Shown: in pieces, positions 7,049-15,824 of the stretch | Layout of the letters: each line of letters begins with the position of its first letter | Numbering within the stretch: the first letter of the stretch is position 1 | Position numbers and translations under genes: made by a program | IMG/VR virus record: IMGVR_UViG_3300017971_000403 | Span: 1 to 45,385 of that record | From: a virus | DNA: 45,385 nucleotides | Direction: 5' to 3' (one strand) | The notes under the pieces: generated by a model | Database searches by the model: none | What the model was told of the DNA's origin: nothing | Seen by the model: the letters and a program-made list of their open reading frames with translations, nothing else

Positions 7049-8343
7049 CAGTCGGTGTCCGCGTGCTCTGCGAGAGCCTTCTCGGCGTTCTTCCGGGTCT
7101 CGGGGGTGAGCGTCACGGACTTCCCGCCACCGGAGATCGTGACGCTCTCGACGTGGCCGCCCCCCGCGTCGGCGATGGCGCTCTCGAGCGGCGTGGGCGG
7201 CGGTGGCTCGGCCTCGGGTCCGTGGTCGCTCCAGGTGATCACGGCCTCGGACGGGCGGCCCTCCCACAGCACCGTCTGCGGCTGCTCGTGGAGCAGGTCG
7301 GTGAAGCGCGTGCAGTCGTAGACGCACCACAGCGCCCGCATCATCTGGTGGGCCACCATGAAGTGCTCGCCCATGTCGATCACGGCCTCCTCGACGTCGT
7401 CGTCGGAGGCCTTGTAGTCGACGCACCCGAAGACCTTGACCGCCCGCATGTTGCCGTGGAGGTCGGTCCGGACCGCGTACTGGTACTCGCCGCGGGTGAG
7501 CACGACCTCGAGTTGTGTGATCTTCGCATCCGGATCGAGCTCTTCGACGAAGTCGGCGACACCGCTGTCACCCTCGACACCGTAGACGTTGTTGTGACCG
7601 TCGGTCGCCCGCAGGTACCCGCCGAGGGAGACCTGGAAGATCGAGGCGTAGCCGGGCGCGTCGATGTAGAGCCACTCGTCCTCGCAAGCCTGTTCGGCGA
7701 GCCAGCGGAGGTACCGCTCCTCGATCATGCCGGGCAGCACCACACCATGCCGACTGCGCTGCAGGTAGTCCTGGACGCTGCGACTGGCCCGGTAGACGTT
7801 GCGGCCGGTGACCTCGCGCAGCAGCTTCGACACCGAGCCGCCCTGGCTGTCGACGACGTTCTCCGACGTCGAGAAGAGCACGAGCTCGCCGGTGACGTGG
7901 TTGAAGAGGAGCGGGCAGTCGACGATGGTGGGCGGCGTGCGCCGGTACACCACGTCGCGAGCGTCTTCCTTGAACTGCTCGCGGACGGATCGAGGCACGC
8001 GCTCGGCCGTCCGGTCGGCGAGCCACTCCTTGCACTTGCCGGCGACCATCGCCTTGATCAGCGGCTCGGGCGGGCTCTTCTTCCAGTGGCGGACGTACCA
8101 CATGAACCACTCGCCGGCCATGATGGGGCCGACGCCGTCGGGGTACGCCCAGCCCCACGAGTCCTTCGCCACGCCGTTCATGTGGACGTCGTCGGGCAGC
8201 TTGTCGCGGAAGAGCCGCTGCTCGAGGCCTTCGCGGAGCTGCGCGAGTGACAGGTCGATCGGCAGTCGCCGCGTGTCGAGCTCGTTGCTGCCGTGGTAGA
8301 GGTCGAAGACCGAGACGGCCTCGCGCTTGGAGTATGGGAACAT
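7048..8343 (-). CDS. RdgC-like recombination-associated protein (tentative)
   Basis: 431 residues. The order of features recalls bacterial RdgC: an early GW-P element (DSWGWAYPDG, about 61-70), then a Lys/Glu-rich helix with R-x-P and KE (about 95-130), a hydrophobic strand and a ser/leu-rich segment (about 135-175), and a C-terminal domain. RdgC binds double-stranded DNA and limits RecA function; phage homologues exist. The similarity is by eye and modest. The C-terminus (about 380-431) is a Pro-rich linker and a basic helix. It is coupled to a UvrD-like helicase and an SMC-like ATPase in the same operon, consistent with a recombination role. Confidence 0.45.
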   Translation of the reverse strand: MFPYSKREAVSVFDLYHGSNELDTRRLPIDLSLAQLREGLEQRLFRDKLPDDVHMNGVAKDSWGWAYPDGVGPIMAGEWFMWYVRHWKKSPPEPLIKAMVAGKCKEWLADRTAERVPRSVREQFKEDARDVVYRRTPPTIVDCPLLFNHVTGELVLFSTSENVVDSQGGSVSKLLREVTGRNVYRASRSVQDYLQRSRHGVVLPGMIEERYLRWLAEQACEDEWLYIDAPGYASIFQVSLGGYLRATDGHNNVYGVEGDSGVADFVEELDPDAKITQLEVVLTRGEYQYAVRTDLHGNMRAVKVFGCVDYKASDDDVEEAVIDMGEHFMVAHQMMRALWCVYDCTRFTDLLHEQPQTVLWEGRPSEAVITWSDHGPEAEPPPPTPLESAIADAGGGHVESVTISGGGKSVTLTPETRKNAEKALAEHADTD

Positions 8344-8525
8344 CAGGCCTCCTGGGCGGGTGCGGGCTCGACGAGAGCCGCGTTGCGGACGTAGGTGACT
8401 ACCTTGTCGCCCCGCTCGACGTCGACCTTGACCTTGCGGCCGATGATGTCGGCGACGACGCCGATGACGGTGTTCACGCCGATGCGGATCTCGACGCGGT
8501 CACCCCTCTTGTGCTGTGGGATCAT
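8343..8525 (-). CDS. Small SH3/KOW-like protein (60 aa)
   Basis: Basic, beta-rich 60-residue protein with the rhythm of a KOW/SH3-like barrel (KRGDRVEIRIG, VVADIIGRKVKVDVERGDKV). It starts inside the 3' end of the helicase gene (26-base overlap) and ends in a TGATG overlap with the RdgC-like gene. The function is unknown; a nucleic-acid or helicase accessory role is a guess from position. Confidence 0.65.
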   Translation of the reverse strand: MIPQHKRGDRVEIRIGVNTVIGVVADIIGRKVKVDVERGDKVVTYVRNAALVEPAPAQEA

Positions 8526-10350
8526 GGAGCTCCTCCAGGGTGGGGCAGACGTTGGGAGTGAGGAAGGGAGAGGGTTCGGCCTGGTCGGGGTACTTCCGCC
8601 ACGGGGCGCGGTAGACGGCCGGCACGGAGAAGATGAGCTGGTCTCGAGCTCTCGTGATCAGGACGTAGAAGACGCGGCGGTCCTCCTCGATGTCCTCGGC
8701 CGTGGCCGTCCGCCTGGTGGTGGGGTAGACGCCCAGCCGGCAGTCGAGGGCGATGACGACGGGGTACTCGAGCCCCTTCGAGCCGTGGACGGTGACCAGG
8801 GTGACGCTGTTCTGTGCCTCCTCTTCCCGCAGGCGCTCCTGGACGGTGCGGTCGGTCCACCACTCGCAGAAGTCCTCGAGGCCGTTGAAGTCGGCGAGTT
8901 GCTCGATGCACGTCTTGAGGACTGCCAGGCGCGTCGACAGCTCGAAGCGACGGTACTGCTCCGGGATGCCGAACGCCTCCACGATCTCGGTGGCGAGAGA
9001 CTGGAGATCGTGAGGCCCCATCACCAGGGCGTCGCACACGCGCTTCCACACGTCGTCGATGTCGGCGAGGGTGATGGCCAGGGGCTCTCGCTGACGGATG
9101 GCGGCGGCCCGGTGGTGGCCGAGTCGGGTGAACCGGCTGCCGTGGATGTGGCCCCACTCGGCCAGGAGGGCGGTGAGGTTGTCGTTCTGCAGGTTCATCG
9201 ACAACTGCAGGGCTCGGCCAAGGGCACGACCGTCCTCGTGGCTCCACGGGTCGGTCTCGTTGCCGGCGTAGTAGGACGGGATGCCGTAGGACTTGAGCGC
9301 CCGGTACGTCTCGTGCAGCGGGCTCCAGTGCCGCCCCAGCACGGCGATGTCGCCGAACCGGTAGTCGGAGTCGTTGACGATGTCGCGGACGATGCGAGCG
9401 ACGGCCTCGGGTTCGTTGCCGACGTGGTAGGCCTTGACGACGTCGCTGTCAGAAAGGCGGGTGTGGACAGTGTTGACGCTGCCGTCGACTTCATCGGTCT
9501 CTTGTGTGGTTCTGGCCATGCTTCGGGCCGAATCCATCGGCTTCCAGGCGTCGCCGATCACGCTGTTCGCGGCCTCCACGATGGCGGGCCTCGACCGGTA
9601 GTTCGTCGTGAGCTGGATGAGCTCGAAGTCGTGGTCGGTCGCCAGGTCAACGATCGTCTGGGGCACCGCGCCGCGGAAGCCGTAGATGGACTGGCGGGGG
9701 TCGCCGACGACGAACAGGTTGGCCGGTAGCAGGCCGTTGACCAGCGCGACCTGCACCAGATTCGTGTCCTGGTACTCGTCGATGAGGACGTGCTTGTAGC
9801 GGCCGACCCAGTGCTGTCGAGCCCACTCGTCGGCCTCGAGGAGCTGCAGCGCGCACGCCTGCAGGTCGTCGTAGTCGAAGGCGTTGGACTGCAGCTTGCG
9901 GCTCTCGTAGAGCTCCTGGACCTCCTCGTCGCGCCACAGCGTCGGGATCTTCGACCGGTCCCACTTCTTGTGCCCGAGGTCTCGAGCGCAGGCGCGGATG
10001 ATGTCCTGCCGGTCGACGTCGTCGAAGACGGTGAAGTCCTTGTCGCGGTTGAACGGCTCGGGCCGGTGGCGCAGCACGCGCATCGCCCACGAGTGCAGAG
10101 TGCGGATCGTCGGCATCGAACCACGCACCAGCGTCTCGATGCGCTCCCGCATCTCGGCCGCGGCGTCGCGGGTGAACGTGACACAGAGGATCTGGTTGGG
10201 GTCGACGCCGTCGTCGAGCAGGCGGGCGACGCGGGCGGTGAGCACGCGGGTCTTGCCGCTGCCGGCTCCGGCGATCACCAGCAGGCGCGGGTGATCAGAC
10301 TCGACGGCTTGTCGTTGGGCCTCGTTGAGCCCTTCGGTCAGGTGGGTCAT
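8500..10350 (-). CDS. UvrD/PcrA/Rep-type superfamily 1 DNA helicase
   Basis: 616 residues with the full SF1A motif set: Q motif LNEAQRQAV, Walker A AGAGSGKT (K33), Ia TFTRDAAAEM, Walker B IDEYQDTN (D191-E192), III VGDPRQSIYGFRGA, IV TTNYRS, V VHGSKGLEYP and VI VLITRARDQL. It would be a 3'-5' ATP-driven helicase for repair, recombination or replication. It is somewhat shorter than bacterial UvrD (about 720) and lacks an obvious C-terminal extension. GAGGAGA precedes the start. A 36-base gap separates it from the upstream gene. Confidence 0.95.
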   Translation of the reverse strand: MTHLTEGLNEAQRQAVESDHPRLLVIAGAGSGKTRVLTARVARLLDDGVDPNQILCVTFTRDAAAEMRERIETLVRGSMPTIRTLHSWAMRVLRHRPEPFNRDKDFTVFDDVDRQDIIRACARDLGHKKWDRSKIPTLWRDEEVQELYESRKLQSNAFDYDDLQACALQLLEADEWARQHWVGRYKHVLIDEYQDTNLVQVALVNGLLPANLFVVGDPRQSIYGFRGAVPQTIVDLATDHDFELIQLTTNYRSRPAIVEAANSVIGDAWKPMDSARSMARTTQETDEVDGSVNTVHTRLSDSDVVKAYHVGNEPEAVARIVRDIVNDSDYRFGDIAVLGRHWSPLHETYRALKSYGIPSYYAGNETDPWSHEDGRALGRALQLSMNLQNDNLTALLAEWGHIHGSRFTRLGHHRAAAIRQREPLAITLADIDDVWKRVCDALVMGPHDLQSLATEIVEAFGIPEQYRRFELSTRLAVLKTCIEQLADFNGLEDFCEWWTDRTVQERLREEEAQNSVTLVTVHGSKGLEYPVVIALDCRLGVYPTTRRTATAEDIEEDRRVFYVLITRARDQLIFSVPAVYRAPWRKYPDQAEPSPFLTPNVCPTLEELHDPTAQEG

Positions 10351-10386
10351 GGTTCTCCTCGTCAGGACGCTGTCGGTGGGTGGATG

Positions 10387-10995
10387 CTACCCCGGTTGGT
10401 CCCCGCTGTTCAACGCCGTCATGTCGTTCAGGTCGACGACGAAGTTGGCGAGGAGCGGGGTCCGGAAGGTGACCGGGTTGTGCCCGTGGGCGGCTCTCTT
10501 GTCGACGACAGGCACGGCCGGGTGGGCGATGAGGGTGGCGCGGATCTGCTCGTGGAGCGGGAAAAACACCTTCACCATCGGCTCGTACCACTGCAGGAAT
10601 TCCGGCACCATGCGGACCTGCGCGGTGGTGAAGTTGCCGGGGATCGAGATCTGGATGGACAGGTGCCGCACCTTGCGGCGGGGCAGCCCGTCGTTGAGCG
10701 CGTCCAGGTTGCCCTCGAGCTCGGCCAGGCGCTCCTCGAACGTGCAGTCGAGGTTCCACTCGGGCAGGTCGTCGACGCTGTAGACGACGGTGATCTTCGT
10801 GTCCCAGCCCGGGAGCTTGATCCTCGTCTTGTGCCGATCGTCCATCGGGCGGTCCTGGACGACCTTGCCCTCGCCGTCGACGACCAGGTGCCGGTAGTTC
10901 TCCTCCTGGTGCGCCCAGCTCTTGAGCTTGAGCGACGCGGCGACGAGCTCCTCGGGAGGGGTGAGCTTGCTGTTGACGAGCTGGTCGATTCTCAT
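10387..10995 (-). CDS. Hypothetical protein (202 aa)
   Basis: Start ATG 10995 overlaps the upstream TGA as ATGA; the longer open reading to 11385 is shadow of the ATPase gene. A mixed alpha/beta protein with a leucine-rich acidic helix (TFEERLAELEGNLDALNDGL) and a strand pair RRKVRHLSIQISIPG. No family recognised. It lies between an SMC-like ATPase and the helicase, so a recombination-related role is possible. Confidence 0.75.
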   Translation of the reverse strand: MRIDQLVNSKLTPPEELVAASLKLKSWAHQEENYRHLVVDGEGKVVQDRPMDDRHKTRIKLPGWDTKITVVYSVDDLPEWNLDCTFEERLAELEGNLDALNDGLPRRKVRHLSIQISIPGNFTTAQVRMVPEFLQWYEPMVKVFFPLHEQIRATLIAHPAVPVVDKRAAHGHNPVTFRTPLLANFVVDLNDMTALNSGDQPG

Positions 10996-11114
10996 GGGGC
11001 CACCGCCAGGAAGTAGACCAGCCAGCCGAGGCCGGTGAGGATGGTGAGCGACCCGACCACCGCGAGGACTTGCACCCCGCGGTAGCCGAGCTTGTAGATG
11101 CGATCGTGCTTCAT
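10992..11114 (-). CDS. Single-pass membrane mini-protein (40 aa)
   Basis: Starts at ATG 11114, overlapping the ATPase stop (ATGA), and ends overlapping the next start in the same way. A basic N-terminus (MKHDRIYKLGYR) is followed by one hydrophobic segment of about 25 residues. Overlaps on both sides argue that it is a translated gene. Function unknown. Confidence 0.6.
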   Translation of the reverse strand: MKHDRIYKLGYRGVQVLAVVGSLTILTGLGWLVYFLAVAP

Positions 11115-13066
11115 CTGATCCCCAGGTCGATCGTGTGGATGTCGTGGCCAGGGCGCCACCCGTCGTCGACGCACGCCAGGATGGCGTTGTCGAGGTAGCC
11201 CGACTCCTGGCAGGCGTACAGCGTGTCGACGAGGTTGTCCCGGCGCTGGGTGTCGAGGTGCTCGAGGTCGTCGACGACGACGCAGCGCCACCCTCCGAGC
11301 TGGTGCCGAAGTGCGACGGTGACGGCGACGGCCGCGATGGTCTGCTGGCTCGCGCTGGCCTGCTCCATCGGCACGGCCTCGTCACCGCGGACGATCATGA
11401 CCTTGCAGCCGTCGGTGAGGTCGAAACGGATGTCCGCCCCCATTGCGTGCTGCGTGATGTCGCTGGCGGGCGCCTCGAGGGGGCCGACGAGCTGCGCCAG
11501 CACCGCGCCCTGCCACACGAGGAGCTGCTTCTTGATCTCGTGCGCGTCGGTGCGTCGGTCTTCCTGGTCGCGCTTGTCGGCCCGGCACTTCTCGATCGTG
11601 GCCTCCTGGCTCGCCCAGTCGGTGAGGGCATCGGCCGCGGCCTGCGCCTCGTCGCGCTCTGCCTTGAGCGTGTCCATGTACTCGCGGACCTCGCCGTCGC
11701 TGCCGACGGGGGGGAGGTCGGCGAGCTCGGCGCGGAGTCTCTCGACGTCCTGGAAGTCATTGTCCCGGTCGGCCTCGCGCTCCTGCCGCAGCGTGACCTG
11801 GCGCTCGGCCGCCTTGACCTTGTTGTCGTGGCGGTCCCAGTCCTGACAGGACTTCTCCCAGGCGACTCGGAGCGCGTCCTCCTTGCGCATGTTGGCGCCG
11901 AGGATGACGGCCGAGCCGTCGCGGGAGGCCTTCTCCTGGTCGATGCGCTCGGAGAGGAACGCCGGATCTGGGAGCACCTCGCGCAGCGCCGCGATGTCGT
12001 CCATGATGTCGATGCCGTCTGCGGCGGCGACGCGCTCGATGCGTGCGAGGGCGGCCCACGGGTCCGACTCGATGGCGACCATGTTCTTGTGCTGCTCCGA
12101 CAGCGTGTCGACGAGGTGCTGGGCGGCGTCTCGCGTGGCTTGAGCCTGGGCCACAGCCTCCTTCGCGGTGTCCCACTCGGCCTTCGCTGCTTGCTTCCGG
12201 ACGTCCGACTCGGTGCGGGCCTCCTTCGCGGCATCCACGGCTGCCTGCAACTCGTCGACGGGCTTGTCGTTGGCCAGCCGCTTCCGGACGGCCTCGAGTT
12301 GGCTCTCGAGGGTCTTGCGGGCGGTAGCGGCCCCCTCGATGCGTCCGAGCTCCCCCTGGCTCTCCCCGAGCTTCTCGTTGATCGACGCGACCTTCTCGCG
12401 CCAGCCCGCGACGGTACCGCTCGGGGGCGTGATGTCGCTGCGCTTCTCCTGGTGGTGCTTGATCGTCTTGTCGAACTGCTGCACCTGGCGCTTCGCGTCG
12501 CGGTAGGCCTCGCTCATCGCCTCCACGGCGTTCGCGATGAGTTCGCGGCCGTCTCTGCCCTTGGGTGGCCAGTTCTCCGGTGCGACGAGGGCGAGCTTCT
12601 CCTCGTCCAGGGCGCGCAGGTTCTCCTCTACCGCGGCCCTGTCGGCGCCGGCGCCGAGGATCTCGGCCTGCAGGTACTCCATGCGGGCGTTCGGCGACTT
12701 CGACAGGAACGCCGACAGAGAGAACGAGATCGACTTGCCGAGGTTCGCCAGCAGCCACGACGACGCGGCCTTCACGCCCTTGCGGACACCGTTGATCTCG
12801 GTCTGGTGCTTGCCACGGCGCATGTATCGTTCGACGCGGTGGCCGTCGTACTCGAGGATGGCGCTCCAGTCGTAGTCGGGGCTCGTGCCGAGGGCCGGGT
12901 AGTTGGCGCCAGACGGGCCGGAGACGACGAGGTCGATGGTCTCGAGGGCCGTGGTCTTGCCCGACTCGTTGGGGCCGACGATGACCGTGATGGGGCGGAT
13001 GGGGAAGTTGAAGGACCGCACGCCGTCGTGGTAGCCGTTGCCGCGCATCTGGATGAGAGTCGTCAT
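11111..13066 (-). CDS. SMC/Rad50/RecF-like ATPase with coiled coil
   Basis: 651 residues from ATG 13066 (ATGA overlap with the upstream gene). The N-terminal ATPase half has Walker A GPNESGKT (31-38). A long heptad-rich, Glu/Arg/Ala-rich region (about 190-500) is the coiled coil. The C-terminal half has a signature-like ASASQQT and Walker B VVVDDLEHLD (596-605). This is the split-ATPase plan of SMC, Rad50 and RecN proteins. In phages such ATPases usually pair with an Mre11-like nuclease; none is visible here. It would act in double-strand break processing or DNA bridging, possibly with the 414-aa protein encoded just upstream. No zinc-hook CxxC is visible in the coiled coil. Confidence 0.85.
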   Translation of the reverse strand: MTTLIQMRGNGYHDGVRSFNFPIRPITVIVGPNESGKTTALETIDLVVSGPSGANYPALGTSPDYDWSAILEYDGHRVERYMRRGKHQTEINGVRKGVKAASSWLLANLGKSISFSLSAFLSKSPNARMEYLQAEILGAGADRAAVEENLRALDEEKLALVAPENWPPKGRDGRELIANAVEAMSEAYRDAKRQVQQFDKTIKHHQEKRSDITPPSGTVAGWREKVASINEKLGESQGELGRIEGAATARKTLESQLEAVRKRLANDKPVDELQAAVDAAKEARTESDVRKQAAKAEWDTAKEAVAQAQATRDAAQHLVDTLSEQHKNMVAIESDPWAALARIERVAAADGIDIMDDIAALREVLPDPAFLSERIDQEKASRDGSAVILGANMRKEDALRVAWEKSCQDWDRHDNKVKAAERQVTLRQEREADRDNDFQDVERLRAELADLPPVGSDGEVREYMDTLKAERDEAQAAADALTDWASQEATIEKCRADKRDQEDRRTDAHEIKKQLLVWQGAVLAQLVGPLEAPASDITQHAMGADIRFDLTDGCKVMIVRGDEAVPMEQASASQQTIAAVAVTVALRHQLGGWRCVVVDDLEHLDTQRRDNLVDTLYACQESGYLDNAILACVDDGWRPGHDIHTIDLGIR

Positions 13067-14307
13067 TTCACACCTCCGTCGAGGACCGCGTTGAGTTTGG
13101 CCAGGACCGCCTTGAGCTCTTCGAGCGTTGCGTCGTCGGGGTTGTAGCCCAACTCGGCGATCTGGACCGGGTCGAGCATACCAAGCCCCTCGTCGATCTG
13201 GAGGATGAGGGCGTTGCGCGCCTCGGTCTCGGGATCGACAGCGGCCTCGGCCTCGTCGGCGGCGGCGCGGTCGTCGTGGACCTCGGCTTCGTACTCCTCG
13301 GCCTCGACATCGATGACTTCGGCGTCGTCGAGGTTGAGCTCCTGCCCGCGGGCGAGACGCTCCTGGATGCTCTGGTACCGGCGCATGGCGCTCTCGTCGC
13401 CTGCCCATCCGATGACGGGGATGATGGCGATGCCGTTCTCGTCGGGCACCACCGTCGAGACGAAGGCCGGGTGGTTGCGCATGGCGTTCCGCCTGGCCAC
13501 CGTCTGCGCCTTCTTCACCGCGGTCGCGGCGATGTTGACGAATTCCTTGTAGGCACGCTGGATCTTGGTGTTGCGCAGGTTGTAGAGGTAGCCGACGCCA
13601 CCGTACAGGCCGGTGAACTTCCACCCGCGGGGCACGTTGCCGTTCTGCTTGTCCTCGAGATACTCCTCCTCGTCGATGAGGTAGCAGTCGTCGCGGTGCT
13701 GGTCGGCCGCCTTCGCGAGCTGGTGGAGCAGGTCCTTGGACGGGTCGTAGTCGAGGGTGTAGTTGACGACGACGGGGTTGCCGGTGGTCGGGGACGGCCC
13801 GACGACGGTGATGCCGATGACGATGCGGATGATGTCGCCGAGGCGGCCGTTGCTCATCTTCACGCGCTCGACGTAGGGGTTCGTCATCGCCTTGCCGTCG
13901 ACGACGACGCTGGGGGCCTGCCCGACCGCGCAGCCCGCGACGGCGTTCTGGCGGACCAGGCCGGCGTAGGTAGTGTGCGCGTCGGTGGGCCACTCCTTCA
14001 CCCAGCTCCCGCCCTGCTTCACGTTCCGCGGGATCTTGTAGATGGTCCCGTCGTGCATGGACAGCCGCACGGGCCGGATCACCATCTGCAGGGAGCCCTG
14101 AGCGGTGTGTCGGACGAACGCCTCGTGGGAGCCGAGCACGGCGACGCTCTCGCGCCGGAGCTCGATGGCCAGGGTGGCGAGCGCGACGGGGTCCGCGTCA
14201 AGCGCGTTGACCAGCGCCTTCGCGCTGCCTTGCTTGAGGGCGGCGAAGGCCCCCGGGTTCATGGTCAGGTCAGCGGCTCTCGCCGGCAGGTTCTTCTCTT
14301 CGCTCAT
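13063..14307 (-). CDS. Conserved-looking phage protein of unknown function (414 aa), possible recombination partner
   Basis: Residues 1-290 look like a folded domain. The segment FVNIAATAVKKAQTVARRNA (about 268-287) is faintly reminiscent of the basic C-terminal helix of RecT-type annealing proteins, and the position before an SMC-like ATPase fits a single-strand annealing partner. However, the characteristic RecT core motif was not found, so I do not assign it. The C-terminal 100 residues are highly acidic (EAEEYEAEVHDD) and end in a small helical domain. The gene overlaps the regulator gene by 38 bases and the ATPase gene by 4. Confidence 0.8.
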   Translation of the reverse strand: MSEEKNLPARAADLTMNPGAFAALKQGSAKALVNALDADPVALATLAIELRRESVAVLGSHEAFVRHTAQGSLQMVIRPVRLSMHDGTIYKIPRNVKQGGSWVKEWPTDAHTTYAGLVRQNAVAGCAVGQAPSVVVDGKAMTNPYVERVKMSNGRLGDIIRIVIGITVVGPSPTTGNPVVVNYTLDYDPSKDLLHQLAKAADQHRDDCYLIDEEEYLEDKQNGNVPRGWKFTGLYGGVGYLYNLRNTKIQRAYKEFVNIAATAVKKAQTVARRNAMRNHPAFVSTVVPDENGIAIIPVIGWAGDESAMRRYQSIQERLARGQELNLDDAEVIDVEAEEYEAEVHDDRAAADEAEAAVDPETEARNALILQIDEGLGMLDPVQIAELGYNPDDATLEELKAVLAKLNAVLDGGVK

Positions 14308-14806
14308 CAGCGCACTCCTCGGGTGGTAGCTCGAAAGCCTGGACGATGTCGTGCCCGAGCGCCTTGAACGCCCGGAACAGACGGACGAGGTCGAGCTGGG
14401 CGTACTCGCCGCTCTCGATCCTCACGATAGAGCTCTGGTGCATGTCGGCGAGGCCAGCCAGCGTCGGCGTGCCCATTCCCCCGCGCCATGACCGGAGGTT
14501 GACCCGGGCGACCCAGCCCCAGTCCTCGACGTCGAGCGCGGCCGGTGGCCAGTGGCTCTTCGTCACACGCGGGTCGAGGGCCATGAGCATCCGCGGGTCG
14601 ATGTCGAGCCGCTTGGCGATGGCGTAGACCTGGTGCCAGTACAGGTTCTTCGTGCGGCCGGACTCGGCTCGAGCGATCACGGACCGGTCGAGTTCGGGGG
14701 TTGCCGCCTGGTCGAGTGTGCCCAGACGCACCTCGCGGATCTCGCGGAGGATGCGCCGCACGTTGGCGGACCACTCGAGGCTCTCTCTCTGCAGTTCTTC
14801 GGTCAT
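14270..14806 (-). CDS. Tandem helix-turn-helix transcriptional regulator
   Basis: 178 residues. Two Xre/Cro-type HTH segments can be read: residues about 35-78 (RSVIARAESGRTKNLYW...RLDIDP) and about 112-152 (TLAGLADMHQSSIVRIESGE...LGHDI). Both show the pattern of a recognition helix followed by R-x-E-S-G. A two-HTH single chain could bind a direct repeat as a monomer. It is the first gene of the long leftward operon, directly downstream of two directly repeated AGCATA boxes, so autoregulation and control of the divergent early/replication genes is likely. Its C-terminal tail overlaps the next gene by 38 bases. Confidence 0.85.
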   Translation of the reverse strand: MTEELQRESLEWSANVRRILREIREVRLGTLDQAATPELDRSVIARAESGRTKNLYWHQVYAIAKRLDIDPRMLMALDPRVTKSHWPPAALDVEDWGWVARVNLRSWRGGMGTPTLAGLADMHQSSIVRIESGEYAQLDLVRLFRAFKALGHDIVQAFELPPEECADERREEPAGESR

Positions 14807-14827
14807 GGCTCACCCTATAGCGCAATC

Positions 14828-14857
14828 AGCATACCATGTGCAAGCCCGCACAGCATA
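14828..14857 (-). promoter_or_regulatory. Leftward promoter/operator with two direct TATGCT boxes
   Basis: Read leftward, TATGCT occurs at 14828-14833 (within TGGTATGCTG, an extended -10 form) and again at 14852-14857, 24 bases apart. The first lies 22 bases from the regulator start, exactly as the box at 4647-4652 lies 22 bases from the start at 4625. It may be a -10 element, an operator for the tandem-HTH regulator, or both. Confidence 0.5.
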
Positions 14858-14897
14858 GGCTCGCTCGCGAAGCCCGTCTGCGCGTGGTAATCCTGGT

Positions 14898-15422
14898 GTG
14901 ACGGAGTGTGCAGACGTGCGCGAGGAGGACTGGCAATCGGTGATCGCACCCCGCATCTGCGGACACCTTGGGATTCGGCCCGAGTGTCTCCATGCGGAGG
15001 TCAAGACGCGCGACGGCAGTCGAGCGGACTTCGTAGCGGTCACCCGCCAGCGTCTCGTCGTTCTCGAGCTCAAGATGGCCGATCCCGGCGCCGTGCTTGC
15101 GCGGCTCGGTGAGCGCGGCATCCGCCAACTCCGGCACTACCGCCAGTCGGCCGACGAGGTCTACGTCGTCACGCTGGCCAGTCCGAGGACCTACGAGTGG
15201 GTCGACGGGTGCCTGGTCGTCCAGGAGCCTCGAGAGGCCCAGCTCCTACCCGACGGCGTCGGGTGGATGGTCTTTGATGTCCTGTCACGACAGCTCGAGG
15301 TCATGCGTCCGGCATCGACGGCGGGCACTCGAGAGCAGGACCGCGCCTTCCTCGTCGACCAGATCGTCCACCGACTCTCCCGTGCCAGCCGAGCTGTGCA
15401 GTGCTGCAGGATCGCCTCATGA
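14898..15422 (+). CDS. PD-(D/E)XK nuclease-like protein
   Basis: 174 residues from GTG 14898; no clear Shine-Dalgarno is present. A TGGTAATCCT element immediately upstream would fit a leaderless transcript, which is speculative. The core RADFVAV (D44), then VVLELK (E57, K59), then a helix and strand (QLRHYRQSADEVYVVT) is the classic PD-(D/E)XK order, with E34 as a possible extra ligand. The layout is like MmcB-type or Holliday-junction-like nucleases. It opens the rightward early/replication block, divergent from the regulator. A second protein of the same fold is encoded at 26869. Confidence 0.7.
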   Translation: MTECADVREEDWQSVIAPRICGHLGIRPECLHAEVKTRDGSRADFVAVTRQRLVVLELKMADPGAVLARLGERGIRQLRHYRQSADEVYVVTLASPRTYEWVDGCLVVQEPREAQLLPDGVGWMVFDVLSRQLEVMRPASTAGTREQDRAFLVDQIVHRLSRASRAVQCCRIAS

Positions 15423-15757
15423 GCACCCATCCCCTCCCGACCGACGAGCAGTGGTCGGACCTTCGTGCCTACATCATCGCCGTCTGCGAGCCCGTCCTGG
15501 GCAACGAGACGGCCCTGCGGTCTCTCCAGGTGCTCATGCGCCGGAACAGCCCCGGGCCTGGCCACGTCCTCATCCACGTCACGCTCGACCCCAAGTTCGT
15601 CGGCTATCTGGTCGGCCGCGGTGGTCGCATCGCCGAGGGTCTGCGGGCGCTCGCGAAGGCGCGCCTCCGAGTTCTTGGCTGTCGCGCTCCCCTCGATCTC
15701 CGCGTCTCTGAGCCCGTCGCGAAGCCCGAGCACCCTGCACAGGTCGGTCGAGCTTGA
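15419..15757 (+). CDS. KH-domain RNA-binding protein (KhpA-like)
   Basis: 112 residues from ATG 15419 (ATGA overlap with the nuclease-like gene). The GxxG loop of a KH domain is seen as LVGRGGRIAEGLRALAKA (GRGG at 66-69), preceded by the strand HVLIHVTLDPK. Bacterial KhpA has a very similar loop and helix. KH domains bind single-stranded RNA or DNA. The gene is followed by a strongly structured intergenic element, so an RNA partner close by is conceivable but unproven. Confidence 0.7.
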   Translation: MSTHPLPTDEQWSDLRAYIIAVCEPVLGNETALRSLQVLMRRNSPGPGHVLIHVTLDPKFVGYLVGRGGRIAEGLRALAKARLRVLGCRAPLDLRVSEPVAKPEHPAQVGRA

Positions 15758-15824
15758 CAGCCGGCTGGGGAGCGTGGTAGCCCTTACAGCATAGCCGGAT
15801 GGTCCCCGGCGCTCGTTGCCATAG

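Noticed and set aside
11135-13147. Long rightward open frame of 670 codons opposite the SMC-like ATPase
   Set aside because: It is the antisense shadow of a well-supported ATPase gene in GC-rich DNA; composition is Leu/Val/Arg/Gly-rich with no motifs.
13063-14307. RecT annealing protein
   Set aside because: Only a faint resemblance in one basic helix; the characteristic RecT core was not found, so it is left as unknown.
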